A DNA stretch of 64,000 nt from Apoda limacodes (Eukaryota; Arthropoda; Insecta; Lepidoptera; Limacodidae), in assembly GCA_946406115.1 (NCBI GenBank), contig OX291553.1:67001-131000 (forward strand), read 5' to 3'. A model generated the notes under the pieces. It was not told the DNA's origin. It was given only the letters and a program-made list of their open reading frames with translations, and did no database searches. Both the position numbers and the translations under genes were made by a program. The stretch's first letter is position 1. Every line of letters begins with the position of its first letter. Positions 39,891 to 51,845 of this stretch are shown here, one piece after another.

Positions 39891-40640
39891 GGTAGAAAGA
39901 AATCTGAATCACCTCAGTAGGAAGGAATATATTAACGGACCTCGTTTCTAGGACATTTTCAGCTAGGTAAAGATAAATCTTCTATAAAAGTAGAAGTGGG
40001 AACAAAGATTATACCAGCCATAATAATTATATAGCCCACTAAAGAACTAAGTCTGCCAAGAGACACAGTAATTACTATGTGTAATCGATGTCCATCCTTA
40101 GCGGCGTTAGTAGGGTTTTACTATTTTGACTAGTTAGCTAGTGTAGGTGAGCGCTGATGAACATCGTAAGGGGGCGCCCCTTAAACCTACTTTCAGGTCG
40201 CAAGTCCTGAACGCTTAGCTACCTGGTTCCCACTATCTAAAACGAATGGATTTAGCATTCACATTTTACTTTCAAATGTGGAAGTAGCATTTATTAGGGT
40301 TCCTTTATGAAGGGATGACGGAAAATCATATAACTCTATAGTACCTGTGGCCTTTAGTTCTGATATTCAAGTATTTGATTTGTTTCGGTGTTTTTGTACA
40401 GACTTTAGAAATGGTAAAAATTCAAAGTGGACATTATTTATGATCGTAGATTTAGCTATATTTATTTATTGATTATTTTCCTTTACGCTTATTTGTATAC
40501 TATTGTTTGCTATATTAATCTGACGTACCTCTAAACAACTGGGTTTACTACTTACTTATTTTACACAACGGTTTTCGGGTTCTACTACTTTTGACGATCA
40601 CGCTTGGCCAAATAAAATACTTCTCTACTATTATTATTTT
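39891..40640. other. No recognisable feature
   Basis: Mixed AT-rich sequence with a GC-richer stretch at about 40140-40240. No ORF or known repeat is supported. Confidence 0.4.
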
Positions 40641-43130
40641 GATTTCTCTGAGTGAGTTTTGATGCTTCAGAAGTTTCTGAGAACAATTTATTATTTTATC
40701 AAATTAATAAAGAAGAAGTGCTGAATAAAATCAGCAATTCCAATAAACAAATCATTGTTTGTGGAGACGTTAATATAAACATTTTAGAAAAAAGCTCACT
40801 AAGCACCAGATTTCGGTCTTTTAATTTTAATAATTTGTTTTGTGAACTAACTATAATTGCTGTATCTAGTGCCACTTGCATCGACAATATATTTACTGAT
40901 ATAAAATCAATTATAAACAATCTAGAGTCAGATCATTGTGGACAGTTAGAGGTTTTAGAAAGAAAGTATAGTATTACTAAAGAGGAAATTAAATTTATAC
41001 CAATAACAATAAACGGATTGAATCATTTAAATCTTACTTATTGCATTAACTTCCGGATTAACTTTATAATGGCAACCCAAATTATATGTTCAATACTGTT
41101 CTTGACACTATTACTACAGAGTATAACAAAATTTTTACTGCAAATAAAAAACTTATTTCCAGTCGCTTTAATTTAAGTGAATGGGCTACCCCAGGTATTT
41201 ATAAAAGTAGGCGTAAACTGTATGAATTATATAAAGAAAGAACATATAATAATAGCCAAATATTTAGGGAATATGTAAAAAAATACACAAAAACCTTTAA
41301 AAAGTCTGTCTTGTTGCCCCAGACATAAAGTAAAAAAATCAACAAATGAAATAAAAACTACATGGAACATAATAAATAATGAAACTGGTAAAGCTAGGAA
41401 TTCTTGTCAAGACTTTGAGTTGAATGTATATGATACTAGTTTAAAAAACAAATTCTGAGATAGCAGTTGCCTTTGAATTTTTTTTAGCTATATTCCATTC
41501 AAAACTATCGAACATCGTAACCCTATTCCAATTTTAGCAGAAAAAATAATTAAAACTCCTAAATGTAAAGTTCCCTTTGTATTTAAAAACATTAGTCCTA
41601 CGGATACCATAAATACATTTAAAACATTAGATATAAAAAACACAATAAACCTTTGGGGACTTTCTGTAAAAACTATAAACTCAATAATTCATGTAATAGC
41701 ACAACCCTTAGCCATAATTTTTAATAGTTGTGTTGATAGTGGTGTGTTTCCTGATGAGATGATACTTAGCAAAGTTATACCTCTTTTTTAAATCAGGTAG
41801 TTCAACAGATCCTAATAATTTTCGGCCTATTTCAATACTACCTGTACTCAGTAAAGTTTTTGAAATAATCATACTTTGTCAAATGTTAAGCCATTTCTGT
41901 ATTAATGACCTACTTAGTAGTTAACAGTTTGGCTTTATCAAAGGCCGTTCCACAACAACAACTGACACAGGAGTGGCACTATCAAAAATATATTTAACGC
42001 CTGTGAAGATTCGCATGATGCTCTTAAAGATTTTGTGATTTATCTAAGGCATTTGACTGTGCCCAACATGGAAATCTCATCAGGAAGCTACATCACTATG
42101 GTATTAGAGGCAAAACTCTCGACCTTTTGACCTCCTACATAAGTAGCAGAGTACAGAAAATAGATGTCAACGGTGAAAGATCTCCGGGATCAGCAGTCAC
42201 TATGGGAGTCCCTCAGGGCTCAATTTTAGTTCGTTTTCTATTTCTTATTTATATTAATGATCTCCCGTATCATGTAAAAAACCATGACATTGTTTTATTT
42301 GCTGATGACACCTCTTTACTTTTTAAAGTGAGAGACGACAGACATGTTATGATGAATTAAATAATGCCATTTCTAAAATTGTAAATTGGTATAACGATAA
42401 TAATTTGTTACTTAATGAGAAAAGAAACCAAACGTGTTAAATTTACATTACCGAATGTTAGTCAGATCTAGATATGTATTAATATTAATAGCGAGCAATT
42501 ACAACTTGTCAATTCAACAGTCTTTCTTGGCATAACGCCGGACTCCAAACTTCAATGGCGACCTAATATTCATAACCTAGCCAAAAAACTGCTCTGCTGT
42601 GTATGCGATCAAGAAAATAAGACAATTGACCGATGTCGACACTGCAAAAATAGTATGTTTTAGCTATTTCCATAGTTTAATGGCATACGATATCTTATTG
42701 TGGGGTAGCGCTGCTGATGTAAATACAAAATTTATTTGTGTTACAAAAATGGGCAATTCGAGCTTTTTACAAATTAGGATCTCGGATATCTCTCAGGCAT
42801 AGGTTTAGGGAAGTAAATATTTTAACTTCAGCGTTGCAGGACATATATGAAAACATTGTATATGTACACACAAATATCAATAGTTTCAGCAAGAAAAGTG
42901 ACGTTCACAAAGTAAATACTAGAAGTAAAAATTAGCTGTTGGTGCATGATACCCGTCTACACATAATAAGTAACTCTTTTATCGGGCAATGTACACTTTT
43001 AAAATAAAGTTCAATTCAAAAGCTATCAATAAGTAAATTTTAATGTTTTATCAAACAACTACTTTGTAAAAATGCATACTACAATCTTTGAGACTATGTA
43101 AATGATAAACATCCATGGGACTGAAGATGC
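40641..43130 (+). pseudogene. Jockey-type LINE H (endonuclease end plus RT, degenerate)
   Basis: On the plus strand in order: the endonuclease end (NKQIIVCGDVNINILEKSS, IDNIFTD, NLESDHCG; 40740-40945), the linker (YKSRRKLYELYKERTYNN; about 41200) and RT (NPNNFRPISILPVL-like near 41815, GFIKGRSTT, DLSKAFDCAQHGN near 42050, VPQGSIL at 42200, FADDTSLLFKV at 42298). The thumb (VNSTVFLGITPDSKLQW, FSYFHSLMAYDILLWG) and a C-terminal HPWD-like end near 43125 follow. Frameshifts and stops occur every few hundred bases. It is the same family as the element at 13013-14725, where this C-terminal part is intact. Confidence 0.85.
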
Positions 43131-43137
43131 TCAATTA

Positions 43138-43710
43138 CAGAATGCATAGTACGGGTCCTATTGCCAGCTCTTGTATAGAGACCATTCAGATTATGACTAA
43201 CGCATGAAACTAGGTACAGGTGTAGCCTAGATCAAAATGATTAGATTAAGCCCGGTTCCCTGGAATGTATGCAGTGTGTGTACTACCGGTTCTCGTCAGT
43301 AATAAACTAACTACGTACCGATACGCTTGTTTTATTGCCCTCCGACAGACCATTTTGCGACGAGGCAGTTGTACGATACCCTCACGTTTTATACAAAATA
43401 ATCGGAATGTCAAATTTAATAGGAGTTTTAAATGTGTTTGATCATAATTCCCAAGACTGGCAAATTTTCTATAGCCGGCTACAACAGTACATTAAATTAA
43501 ATGCAATTAGTTCAGAAAATAAGTGTGCAGTGTTACTAACGCATCTGTCGGATGAGTCATACATGTTAGCGCGTGATTTAGTGCATCCCGACAAACTCGA
43601 AGAGATCAAATTTGAAGAATTGATAAAAAAGTTGGAATGCCATTTTACGCCAAAACGATGTTAATTTGCCGATCGTGAAAAATTTTACGAAGCTAGAAGA
43701 CGCAAAAATT
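43138..43710 (+). pseudogene. Ty3/Gypsy relic: LTR end, primer-site-like motif and Gag N-terminal half
   Basis: The gag frame starts at the ATG 43407 (MSNLIGVLNVFDHNSQDWQI) and has the Gypsy capsid pattern: FYSRLQQYIKLNAISSENKC, LLTHLSDESYMLARDLVHPD and LIKKLECHFTPKRC. A stop follows, then FADREKFYEARRR to about 43695. Upstream, ccgacagaccattttgcgac resembles an LTR end (CA) plus a primer site, so the LTR would end near 43352. After about 43710 the Gag homology stops and continues at 44708. Confidence 0.72.
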
Positions 43711-44707
43711 TTAAAAACAGGTGCCAAAACCAAAATGCCCAAAATAATAAGGTTATTAAGTTAAAGAAAGATGCTAATATATATTTCTGGACTCTAGAAT
43801 GGTCCTAAAAAGGTCCAAAGATTTTTTAAGAAATACACTAAAAACGGCTTTGAGGATACTTCTATGGAATTTTATATAGTTGGCACAAAAAAGCAAATTT
43901 TATTATTTATTGCTTATTACTATGAAAGGGGTATTGATAACTTATGGGAAAAATAATAAAGCCACTTTTGTCCATATTCATTACATTATAGGTAGTGTTG
44001 CTACGATGGACACATTATGATGTGGGTGTGTTTCCAGACATTGGTTAACCCCTTCGAGAAATAAAACCGGGCAGTTATACATGATGTAGGTTCCTACTGA
44101 AGCATATTTAGTAGCTTATGTTGCAAGCACATAGTTTCACTTTTAAAATTAAACAAAAAAATAAACCTAACCTAAATAACCTAAACGAACGGATGACAGG
44201 TGACAAAATGAACAAAAATAATTATTACTTATCCCAAAGGGAACACACAACAAAGTGCAACAGATGCTTCACTTGTAGAAAATAGAATGCGCAGAGATAC
44301 CTACTAAGATATTTTTTACTATGTAAAGTGACTAACTTTTATTTATTCTTCACTGTTACGGTAGCCGGTAGACATTGAGTGATCTGCAAAACGTATTGTT
44401 AAATGGCACAAAGGACGAACAATGTGAAAACACGAAAAACTTTTTCCTCAAGGTGACCATCAAGCAGCTGTTACCCTGTTTCAGTACCGCTTGCTACAGA
44501 AAGTTTGCGTCACTTAAAAAAGCTTTACGGTACGATAAAGACCTTTTAAAAAGCTCCGTTGTTTTCTCTGCGCTAAAAATGTCATTTTTCTTATTTACTT
44601 ACTGGCCATATTACAACTTTTAGTTTCCTTTTAGTATGTTTGTAGGTTGAGTTAGTTTTGTATTTGGTATAAAATGATTACAGAAATAGATAAATAAATA
44701 TTGTTTA
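43711..44707. other. Unidentified block of about 1 kb interrupting the Gypsy gag
   Basis: The gag reading resumes on its far side, which makes this an insertion. I find no coding sequence I recognise. A small plus-strand frame (44375-44623: NVLLNGTKDEQCENTKNFFL) has no known look. No clear terminal repeats or duplication could be fixed by eye. Confidence 0.5.
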
Positions 44708-44860
44708 AGCTGTGGGAGAAAGCGTCGAACAATGGGCGGTGCGTATAAGAAGTCTCGCCACCTATTGTGAGTTCGGCAGCGCGTTGGATATGCTGCTGCG
44801 GGATCGGTTCGTGCTGGACTTGAACGAGGGATCGGCGGTTATCACCAATCTTGCGGGAGC
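44708..44860 (+). pseudogene. Ty3/Gypsy Gag, second half fragment
   Basis: The plus strand reads GESVEQWAVRIRSLATYCEF, then ALDMLLRDRFVLDLNEG, the typical continuation of a Gypsy capsid after the helix found at 43650-43695. The frame matches Gag helices 6-8 and then ends. With the piece at 43407-43695 it makes one Gag cut by about 1 kb of foreign DNA. No pol follows. Confidence 0.7.
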
Positions 44861-46355
44861 AGAGTAAGAGCCTAATATTTCGCAATAATCGCTGTCAAAC
44901 ACCAATTTCGAATTATGAAGCAGCGGTCGCGATGCAAGTAGCAATAAGTCGACGCTAGCGCCTCTATCAGGCGATTTAGGAGTTAAAAATGCATTTTCAG
45001 CTCCAAAATCTGAATTATGAATGACAACAATCACGATTGGTAAACGGTTAGCAAGCCATATGAACTGTCAAATTTGCATTTACCTTTTTAATTGCTGCAA
45101 ACTGATGGCTTTCTGATTGCAAAGCTAATATCAAATTAATTAAAGACTTTAGACATTTTCAAAACATTGATTGTTAAAGCAGATATCCGCAAGAAATGAA
45201 TCAAAGTTAAGTAACACAACAGAAACCAGTGTGCGAGGTCAGAATACGTTTGTCGTACCTAATACAATTTTCTGCTTAAACTAGTGTTTTCGTTAATTTT
45301 GTGTGTTTGTAAATTTAATTCGCTAATATTAGTGAAAAGAATACCAGAGACATTAAATGTGCTGATTTAAAACCCAAAATTGCCTATAAAATACTCTTAC
45401 CTACTAATAAAGAATCTAGGAAATTGACAACATAAGATTACTAAAATCGAAGAAAATTGTATGTATTTAACGGCAAGATACTGGGACCTACTTATTCATT
45501 ACACCATAAATTAAGTAAGAAACTTGCAGTTAAAACCTATAACCTAAAATATACCAAACAATTGAAGTGGTATTTGTTTGAATTGCGATACCTAACTACC
45601 CTTTCTTATATGTTTGGTCAGTGTTCTGCTAGTATACCTTCCCAACGCTCACAACAATAGTATTTAATCATTAGGGCAACTCAATAAAAAAACAAATTTA
45701 AGAATTATACTGTAAACATATGTAATCAAAGTGAATTAGAAGAAATCTACCAATTTATATATTTCTATAAGGCAGAGAGCAAATACTGTCCTACAGCATA
45801 ACCTACAGGTGTTCTTAAACACAATATTGCAATTAAAAAGTAGTTTTGGAACAAGCTTAATCAGCTGATTCTTACTCAACAGAATAATCATTATAAAATA
45901 TTTGTTGGTCAATTTTAATAATAATCTGTGTGTGCAAAGTTTCATTTCATCATTGTCACTCACTTAAACATATTGTATAAAGCATTAGTAGGATTTCTTC
46001 CATTACTCTTTTCAAACCCTAGAATATGCTGCTTAGCTCCAGGACCTACTTATTAGAATTATAGCTAATATATTATAGCTAATTTTCTAAATTATTTTGC
46101 AGATAATATGATGAAGATATGTTACAAGGTTGATATACCTATGCTGTCATGATAGCAAAATGGAATTAACACCTGAATTTGTGAATACTGCAACTTTTCT
46201 GCAAATAAAAAAGGACAAAGTGTAGTCAGCAGTACTATCTATATATTAACAAATAAATGTTACTAAGGAATAAATGAAATATATACACAACAAGCACACA
46301 TGGAATGAAATATAATTGTTACCATAATACAATAAACTATAAAAACAAACCGGCA
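44861..46355. other. No recognisable feature
   Basis: About 1.5 kb of AT-rich sequence. Small ORFs on both strands (such as 45457-45660) show no domain or codon pattern I trust. Confidence 0.4.
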
Positions 46356-46456
46356 TTTTTTGTTATACCACTAAGGTGCCAAACAAGCTTGCAGTTCGCC
46401 TGATGGTAAACGGTCACCGCAGAATATGGACACGTGCAACAACTAGGGCATCACTT
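46356..46456 (-). repeat. 5'-truncated 3' end of the LINE J family
   Basis: It starts with a T run, then tataccactaaggtgccaaa, cttgcagttcgcctgatggt and gggcatcact. This is about 100 bp of the unit seen complete at 49977-50128. T at the left means minus orientation. It is more diverged than the copy in LINE A. Confidence 0.75.
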
Positions 46457-48949
46457 GTAATAAAACTATTGACCTATCACTTACCCAACAACTTATTTAC
46501 GAACAAAAGTTCATAATTGTTGGTTGATGACGACTTAAAGAGTGTATGAACAAACCATACACTTAATATAATGAATACACAAGTTTTTGTTGTGTAACCA
46601 CATCTAGTACTTATAAGGGCTCAGGTTAAATTTTATGTGTAGGAAATCAATATTCAAAGATGGCAGTCAACACTTATTTCTACATTAGATTATGGCTTTT
46701 AGTAAAAAGCAAGTCTTACTTTAGCTGCTAAATCATCTTCAACCATGATAAACTTTTGTCAACCAGCTGCAGCTTTCACCAAGTGTATAGGTCAAAAGTG
46801 GGAAATTTTATAAAACTGTGACTAATGCTCAGGACTGTTCACCTCATGAGCTCAAAACTGCTCTTCAGGCAATAGAAAGTGCAACGCTTGGAGATCCTTT
46901 ACAGAGTAACAAGAGTGCTCGTAGAACTTATTAACAAAGGAAAAAGAAGGTTCTTGATTAGAGACCATAGTCATAAGAATAATGAAATCTTCTTCATTCT
47001 CATGCTACCATCAATTCCAACTCAATGTGGTAGGACCAGGTGGACTGACAACCTAGAGGATTGTCCTAGATGAATTTAAGTGGTACAGACCGATTTGTTT
47101 AAGAAATACATGGGATATGCCTATATCTAGCAGTGTTTGTAAGGCTGATATGTTAAGGAAATCATCAAATCGTTCAGCAGTTCACTTAAACGATATGCAT
47201 AAGACATTTTGTTAATGATAGAACAGTTATGAAATGATAGGTTCTAGTTAAATAATAGCACAAAATAAATTGAGGAGAATTTTAATTTAACTTTTAATTA
47301 AAATTTAAATTCTTGTACTTAATCTAATTCTACTGTGGTATCCCGCTACAGTATTCGATCAATTTAAAGCAGCAATGATCCTTTGTTGACGTTTTCAGTA
47401 CTTGACTTTTGTAAGACTTTTGCTAATAGTGCATCTTCAGTTCACTTTCTTAAACTTGCATTTCCAAGATAACAGAAACAATATAAAAAACATTACTTCA
47501 CTGGTTGTGACAGTGACAGGCAACCTGAAATAAAAAATCAACATCATCTCTTTAATACTGAAACAAGAAAAATTATAAGATATCGGTGAATTGATTTTTA
47601 AAGAATTCCTTAGTACTGACTTTTTGTGCACAGACCTAAAATATGCATTACACATCATACTCAGCAACAGAAACGATTCTTTACTGGATATATTACATAA
47701 TAAAGTATCTTTTAAGTGTGGGCAAGATATTAAAAGATACAATTTTCATACCTATTATTCAGTGCTATTATTCTCTAGACTTGTTAATCAAATAAGTGCA
47801 ACTATACATATATTAGGTTTAATCAAACTTAAGTTATGATAAATATTTTGGCATCATATTTAATAGATCAGTCCCTGTATGAAGAATCATGTTATGTGAG
47901 TACTACAGATGAGTAGCTCTCAATGCTTAGTATACAATTTCAGTATAAAACTGCCATTAGATAAACAGCTGTATAGAGACAGGCTTATTTTAATTCTACA
48001 AAATCATGAGATTACCTATTTATCACTTGTATTTGCAGCGTATGTAGGGATCTAGAGTAGGTATTGGCTTTAAAGCGTGACTATAACTAAGATTTGTTTA
48101 CATACCTTCGATTGGAATTATTGTTGTCCAGAGTATATAAGCCTTCAGGTACGACGTGGTTTTGGAAGATGCCACAAAGATTACGTTTTTAGATTGAAAG
48201 AATAACACCTTCTACATCTACTATAACACCAACCTTCCTCATGGATTTCGTTATTTTTTTCTTTGTAGGTACTAGGTAAAGAAAAAGTAAAACAAGACGA
48301 ATCAATGTGCCTTTTTATTTTACGGCACAGTTTCAGGAAATTACTTTTTGAATTTCTAAATAACCCAATTTTAAAGATTTCAATTTCAATGTAAACAAAG
48401 CAGTGTTACAAATCAAAAATTCATAATACTCCAAAATGTAAAAAATTTATTGTTTCTAAAGACTATCTAAAATATTAATGTGTAATATTGTTTGTTTATG
48501 ACAGTCATTTAAAAAAGGACATTACATATCAAGTTTCTCAAAATATGAAGTTCTTTTAGTTTTATTAATAAAAAACTATGTGTAAAACGATCATAACAGT
48601 TTACAAATTCCAACATTAAAGGGCAAAATCAAAAAGAAGCAACGCTGACAACATTTTTAGTTAATACCGCTACTGCCTTATAGATGGTGCTAGTTTCGTA
48701 CTTTGAAAATGCACTTTCAACCTGTGTTCAAACATTTAATATGATGTACAGATATGTAACGTAACAGTAGAGATGGGAAATACTTCTAATACTTCAACAA
48801 AATATTGTCAATTTTTGAACAAAGCTGATCGCTGAGCGTTTTCGTAGCCGTTAGTACGCGATTTCCGTACATAATTCGACGTCTAGAGCAATACCGCGAA
48901 CTGCTTGCACGGGCACCGCGCGTTAGCAATTTTTTGCTAACTCATTGTT
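46457..48949. other. Quiet AT-rich stretch, no gene or repeat recognised
   Basis: 2.5 kb in which I see no transposon protein signature in any frame. Two overlapping ORFs on opposite strands (47437-47742 and 47591-47839) are short and unlike any family I know. This is the longest run in the window free of transposon signal. Confidence 0.4.
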
Positions 48950-49215
48950 AATAAGGCAGCCGGTTTTTATTAAAATACATACTACTACTTTTTTGTATTT
49001 TGATCCTACTAAAATAGGATGCTAATTCAAAATTGGATAAATTAACATTAGATTCCATTCCTTTTTCGAGAAAAGTTTCTGAGAGACATATGACGTCTGG
49101 TGCGTTTTTATCATGATAAAGTTGTTCTAACTCTATTTCTAGATACCATTGCTTGGACAGAAGACCAGCTATATTTTGGTGTAAGATTTTAAACTGTATA
49201 TGTCTTTTGGTATCA
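48950..49215 (-). pseudogene. Jockey-type LINE L, ORF2 endonuclease start
   Basis: On the minus strand near 49205-48985: ILHQNIAGLLSKQWYLEIEL, then NAPDVICLSETFLEKGMESN and VNLSNFELASYF. These are the first two endonuclease motifs (N in HQNI, catalytic E in SETF). The sequence ends at about 48950, so the rest of ORF2 is absent. ORF1 of the same element lies just upstream in element orientation (49476-49930). Confidence 0.78.
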
Positions 49216-49475
49216 TTCGTTACGAAAAAACATAGTTTTATCTATATAAGTAGCTTTTTCAAAAAATAATAAGGTATAGTACCTTTTTTGGGCCTAGACT
49301 GGATTATATTTTGTTCGGAAAAGCTATCTTGGGATTTTTTTCTGACGTCAATATAAAACTTGTGTTAACTTGAACGATCCCTGTATCTATACGTTGATTT
49401 TTGCTGAATTTAATTTTTAAAAAGTTTGTGTCATAGTATTTGGAGTCTAATAAGAAATTAATATTTTAACAGATA

Positions 49476-49930
49476 TTATAAAAAAAAAAAAAAAATTTTT
49501 AACATGTCATTAACTTTTTTTTCATTTAAATAGGGATTTTCAGCAGCATTTAATATAATTACAGAACAATTTTTTAACAAGTTTAAAGTAGTACATAAAT
49601 CTATCATAATTTTCGTGGGATTTACACCGTGTTCTCCTACCGAAAGTATAACATAATCTGTCGGTGCTACGTCCAATATAATTTAATATTTCCTCGGCTG
49701 AGGCGTAGGGCCTAATGATAGAAAAAAGTTCATACTTTTCATATGGACATTGCTCTCGCGACTTTATTAGGCGTAATGAGAGACCTTTGCACTGTTTTCC
49801 ACCAACAATGAATATCTTTCCATCTTTTACTATAGACTGTTTTTCTCCAACTCATCAAGGAGACATCAACTTCATCATTGTGTATTTGTCTATGTTACTT
49901 GATTTATCGTCTTCTAGTAACAATTAGCGA
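49476..49930 (-). pseudogene. Jockey-type LINE L, ORF1 C-terminal part
   Basis: The minus strand encodes, with stops, VGEKQSIVKDGKIFIVGGKQ, CKGLSLRLIKSRES, then DYVILSVGEHGVNPTKIMID, CSVIILNAAENPYLNEKKVN and DML. Repeated hydrophobic strands separated by short loops suggest the C-terminal fold of lepidopteran Jockey-type ORF1 proteins, with some likeness to SGNH-type hydrolases; this is a guess. An A/T run at about 49480-49496 ends it. ORF2 begins downstream at 49215. Confidence 0.6.
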
Positions 49931-49976
49931 AGAGTTAGTTCCAGTTTTTGCGGGCTTAAACAGTCATTTGAGTGTT

Positions 49977-50128
49977 TTTTTTTTTTTATATACCACTACG
50001 GTGGCAAACAAGCTTACGGTCCGCCTGATGGTAAGCGGTCACCGTAGCCTATGGACGCTTGCAACACCAAGGGCATCACTCGCGCGTTGCCGACCCTTCA
50101 GAATCTAATAACTTCTTTTTTGAAGAAC
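49977..50128 (-). repeat. LINE J 3' terminal unit
   Basis: T-run (poly(A) on the minus strand), then tataccactacggtggcaaa, the ggtccgcctgatggtaagcg block and ttgccgacccttcagaatct, then aataacttcttttttgaag. Its position directly after the LINE J C-terminal ORF shows that this frequent repeat is the LINE's 3' end. Confidence 0.75.
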
Positions 50129-50187
50129 CCCATACTGTAGTCCTTAGAGAAAACCTTGGCAGGGAGCTCATTCCACAACCTAAGCGT

Positions 50188-50855
50188 TCACGGGAGGAAG
50201 TTTCTCTGAAACCGCACTGTACGCGACCATTTCGGTTCTAAAGTGTGAGAATGAATTCCCTGCCGATGGCGAGCGGTGCGATGGTAGAAAATAGCCGTGG
50301 GCATCATTTGGAACAATTCCTCAGAACACAACCCATTGTACAAGAGGTAGAACACACACAGGAAGGCAAAGTCTCTCCTTAGACTTAGGGGCTCGATACC
50401 GGAAATGAGTTTGGGATCGTCGACAATTCTCACAGCCCGTCGTTGAACCGAGTCAACAGGGCCAAGCTGGTATCCGGGTGCACCCACCCGGAGATTACTC
50501 CATATGGACCGGACTTGCGACTTGTAAAGCAGCAACCTTTGCCCCGACGTGATGTACTGCTTCGCTCTGTTGAGTACACCAAGTTTTTTGGACGCCAGCT
50601 TTACCTTGTCTAGCAAGTGATCTCGGAACTGAACATCGCTGGAGATGTCAACACCAAGGATCCCAATGCTCTTGGAGATGGAGAGGGGATTGTTCTGGAG
50701 TTGTGGGACCACAGTGAATGGGGTTTTCTTAGCGGTGAACGCGCAGAATTGTGTCTTTGAAGGGTTGAATCGGACCAAGTTTTTTTGTCCCCAGTCAGAG
50801 ACCTTGGACAGACTGACTCGATTTGAGACACAAGTTCTTCACGTTTTTCCTCCAT
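50188..50855 (-). pseudogene. LINE J RT C-terminal part
   Basis: The minus-strand frame reads VRFNPSKTQFCAFTAKKTPF, SKSIGILGVDISSDVQFRDH, LDKVKLASKKLGVLNRAKQY, LLLYKSQVRSIWSNLRVGAP and VQRRAVRIVDDPKLISG. This is the thumb and C-terminal region of Jockey-group ORF2 proteins. It ends FQRNFLP, presumably near the normal C-terminus. The preceding piece (50780-50855) is frame-shifted (ELVSQIESVCPRSL). The RT palm with its catalytic pair should lie just upstream, but that segment is replaced by unassigned sequence. Confidence 0.83.
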
Positions 50856-50856
50856 A

Positions 50857-51189
50857 ACGGAACGAGGTATGCTTGCACGGCTCGTTTAAAAAGCGTTTCC
50901 AGTACTGTCATGTGCATAGCAATGTGTATGGTCAAACCGTACATTTCGGGCGTCTGCATTTTTCTACACGATGCGTTTCTTATAATTCGGAAACATTTAC
51001 GTTCCGAAGCCAGTACACGTTTGAGCATTGTAGCGTGTGCTCACAGCAATAATCAATTATTATCAATTTAGCATAATCAGCATATTTAAAATTGAAGCAT
51101 TTTTATCATTTTAGCAAGTTTTTAGTTAATTCTCATTTTATTAAGTTTTATTGTTTGTGTGTCATTTTATCCTTTTAAAATAAATTGTT
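50857..51189. other. Sequence replacing the LINE J RT palm
   Basis: About 330 bp unrelated to LINE J separate its RT middle and C-terminal parts, and the catalytic YADD-type motif is missing. On the minus strand part of it could be read as MLKRVLASERKCFRIIRNAS and PEMYGLTIHIAMHMTVLETL, which vaguely recalls another LINE C-terminus. The right part (51060-51185) is AT-rich with aaataaa. I cannot assign it. Confidence 0.4.
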
Positions 51190-51845
51190 TTACTTATCAT
51201 CTTCTATCATTGAAGCAAAGAAATAGGTGTTAGGTACAGCGTAGGAGACAGCACAGAGCCTTTCATTAATGTCCATGCTATCAGAGCAACTACCGTCAAC
51301 TACGGCTCGTATGCGTCTGCCGTACAAAAAGCTAGCCACCCACTTGCACAAGCCCTCGGGCACTCCGTAAGATGGCAACTTCGATAGAAGACCTCGGTGC
51401 CAGACCCGATCGAATGCGTTCGCTATGTCTAGGCTACATGCCAATGCCCTGGCTCTCAATGGCTAGTGCCCATCGGTGTGTGAGATACACTAGAAGGTCA
51501 CCAGTCGAGCGACCGTGGCGACAGCCATATTGACGGTCGCTGATCAGGTCGTGTTTTTCTAGGTATCTCAAAAGCTGTGTGTTGATCACACGCTCTATCA
51601 ACTTAGAGTGGAGAGAGGTAATAGCGATAGGCCTGTGATTCGATGGATCTGATCTATCGCCCTTTTTGGGCACCGGGTGCACATTCACAGTCTTCCATAA
51701 AGACGGAAATTGCCTAGTGTGTGGAAAGCGCGAAGAGGCGCGTGAGTACAAGACATGACTCAGGAGACACTGCTTAAGCACCACTGCTGGTATACCGTCT
51801 GGCCCACTCGACTTATGAACGTCACGCTCCAAACATCTCATACAA
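51190..51845 (-). pseudogene. LINE J RT N-terminal and middle part
   Basis: RT motifs on the minus strand: HKSSGPDGIPAVVLKQC, VNVHPVPKKGDRSDPSNHRP, ITSLHSKLIERVINTQLLRY, RQYGCRHGRSTGDLL, then, after a frameshift near 51440, SLDIANAFDRVWHRGLLSKL, YGVPEGLCKWVASFL and VVDGSCSDSMDIN. A deletion of about 10 bp then removes part of the GVPQGS box (GSVLSPTL is in another frame). The reading ends near 51190. These are the RT fingers and the first catalytic aspartate region (DIANAFD). Not functional. Confidence 0.85.

Noticed and set aside
47437..47839. Overlapping ORFs on both strands, about 100 and 82 codons
   Set aside because: Short, low in recognisable features, and overlapping each other; consistent with chance in AT-rich DNA.
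50823..51071. 82-codon plus-strand ORF between LINE J parts
   Set aside because: No similarity recognised; overlaps an equally long minus-strand frame with slight LINE likeness. Neither can be preferred.
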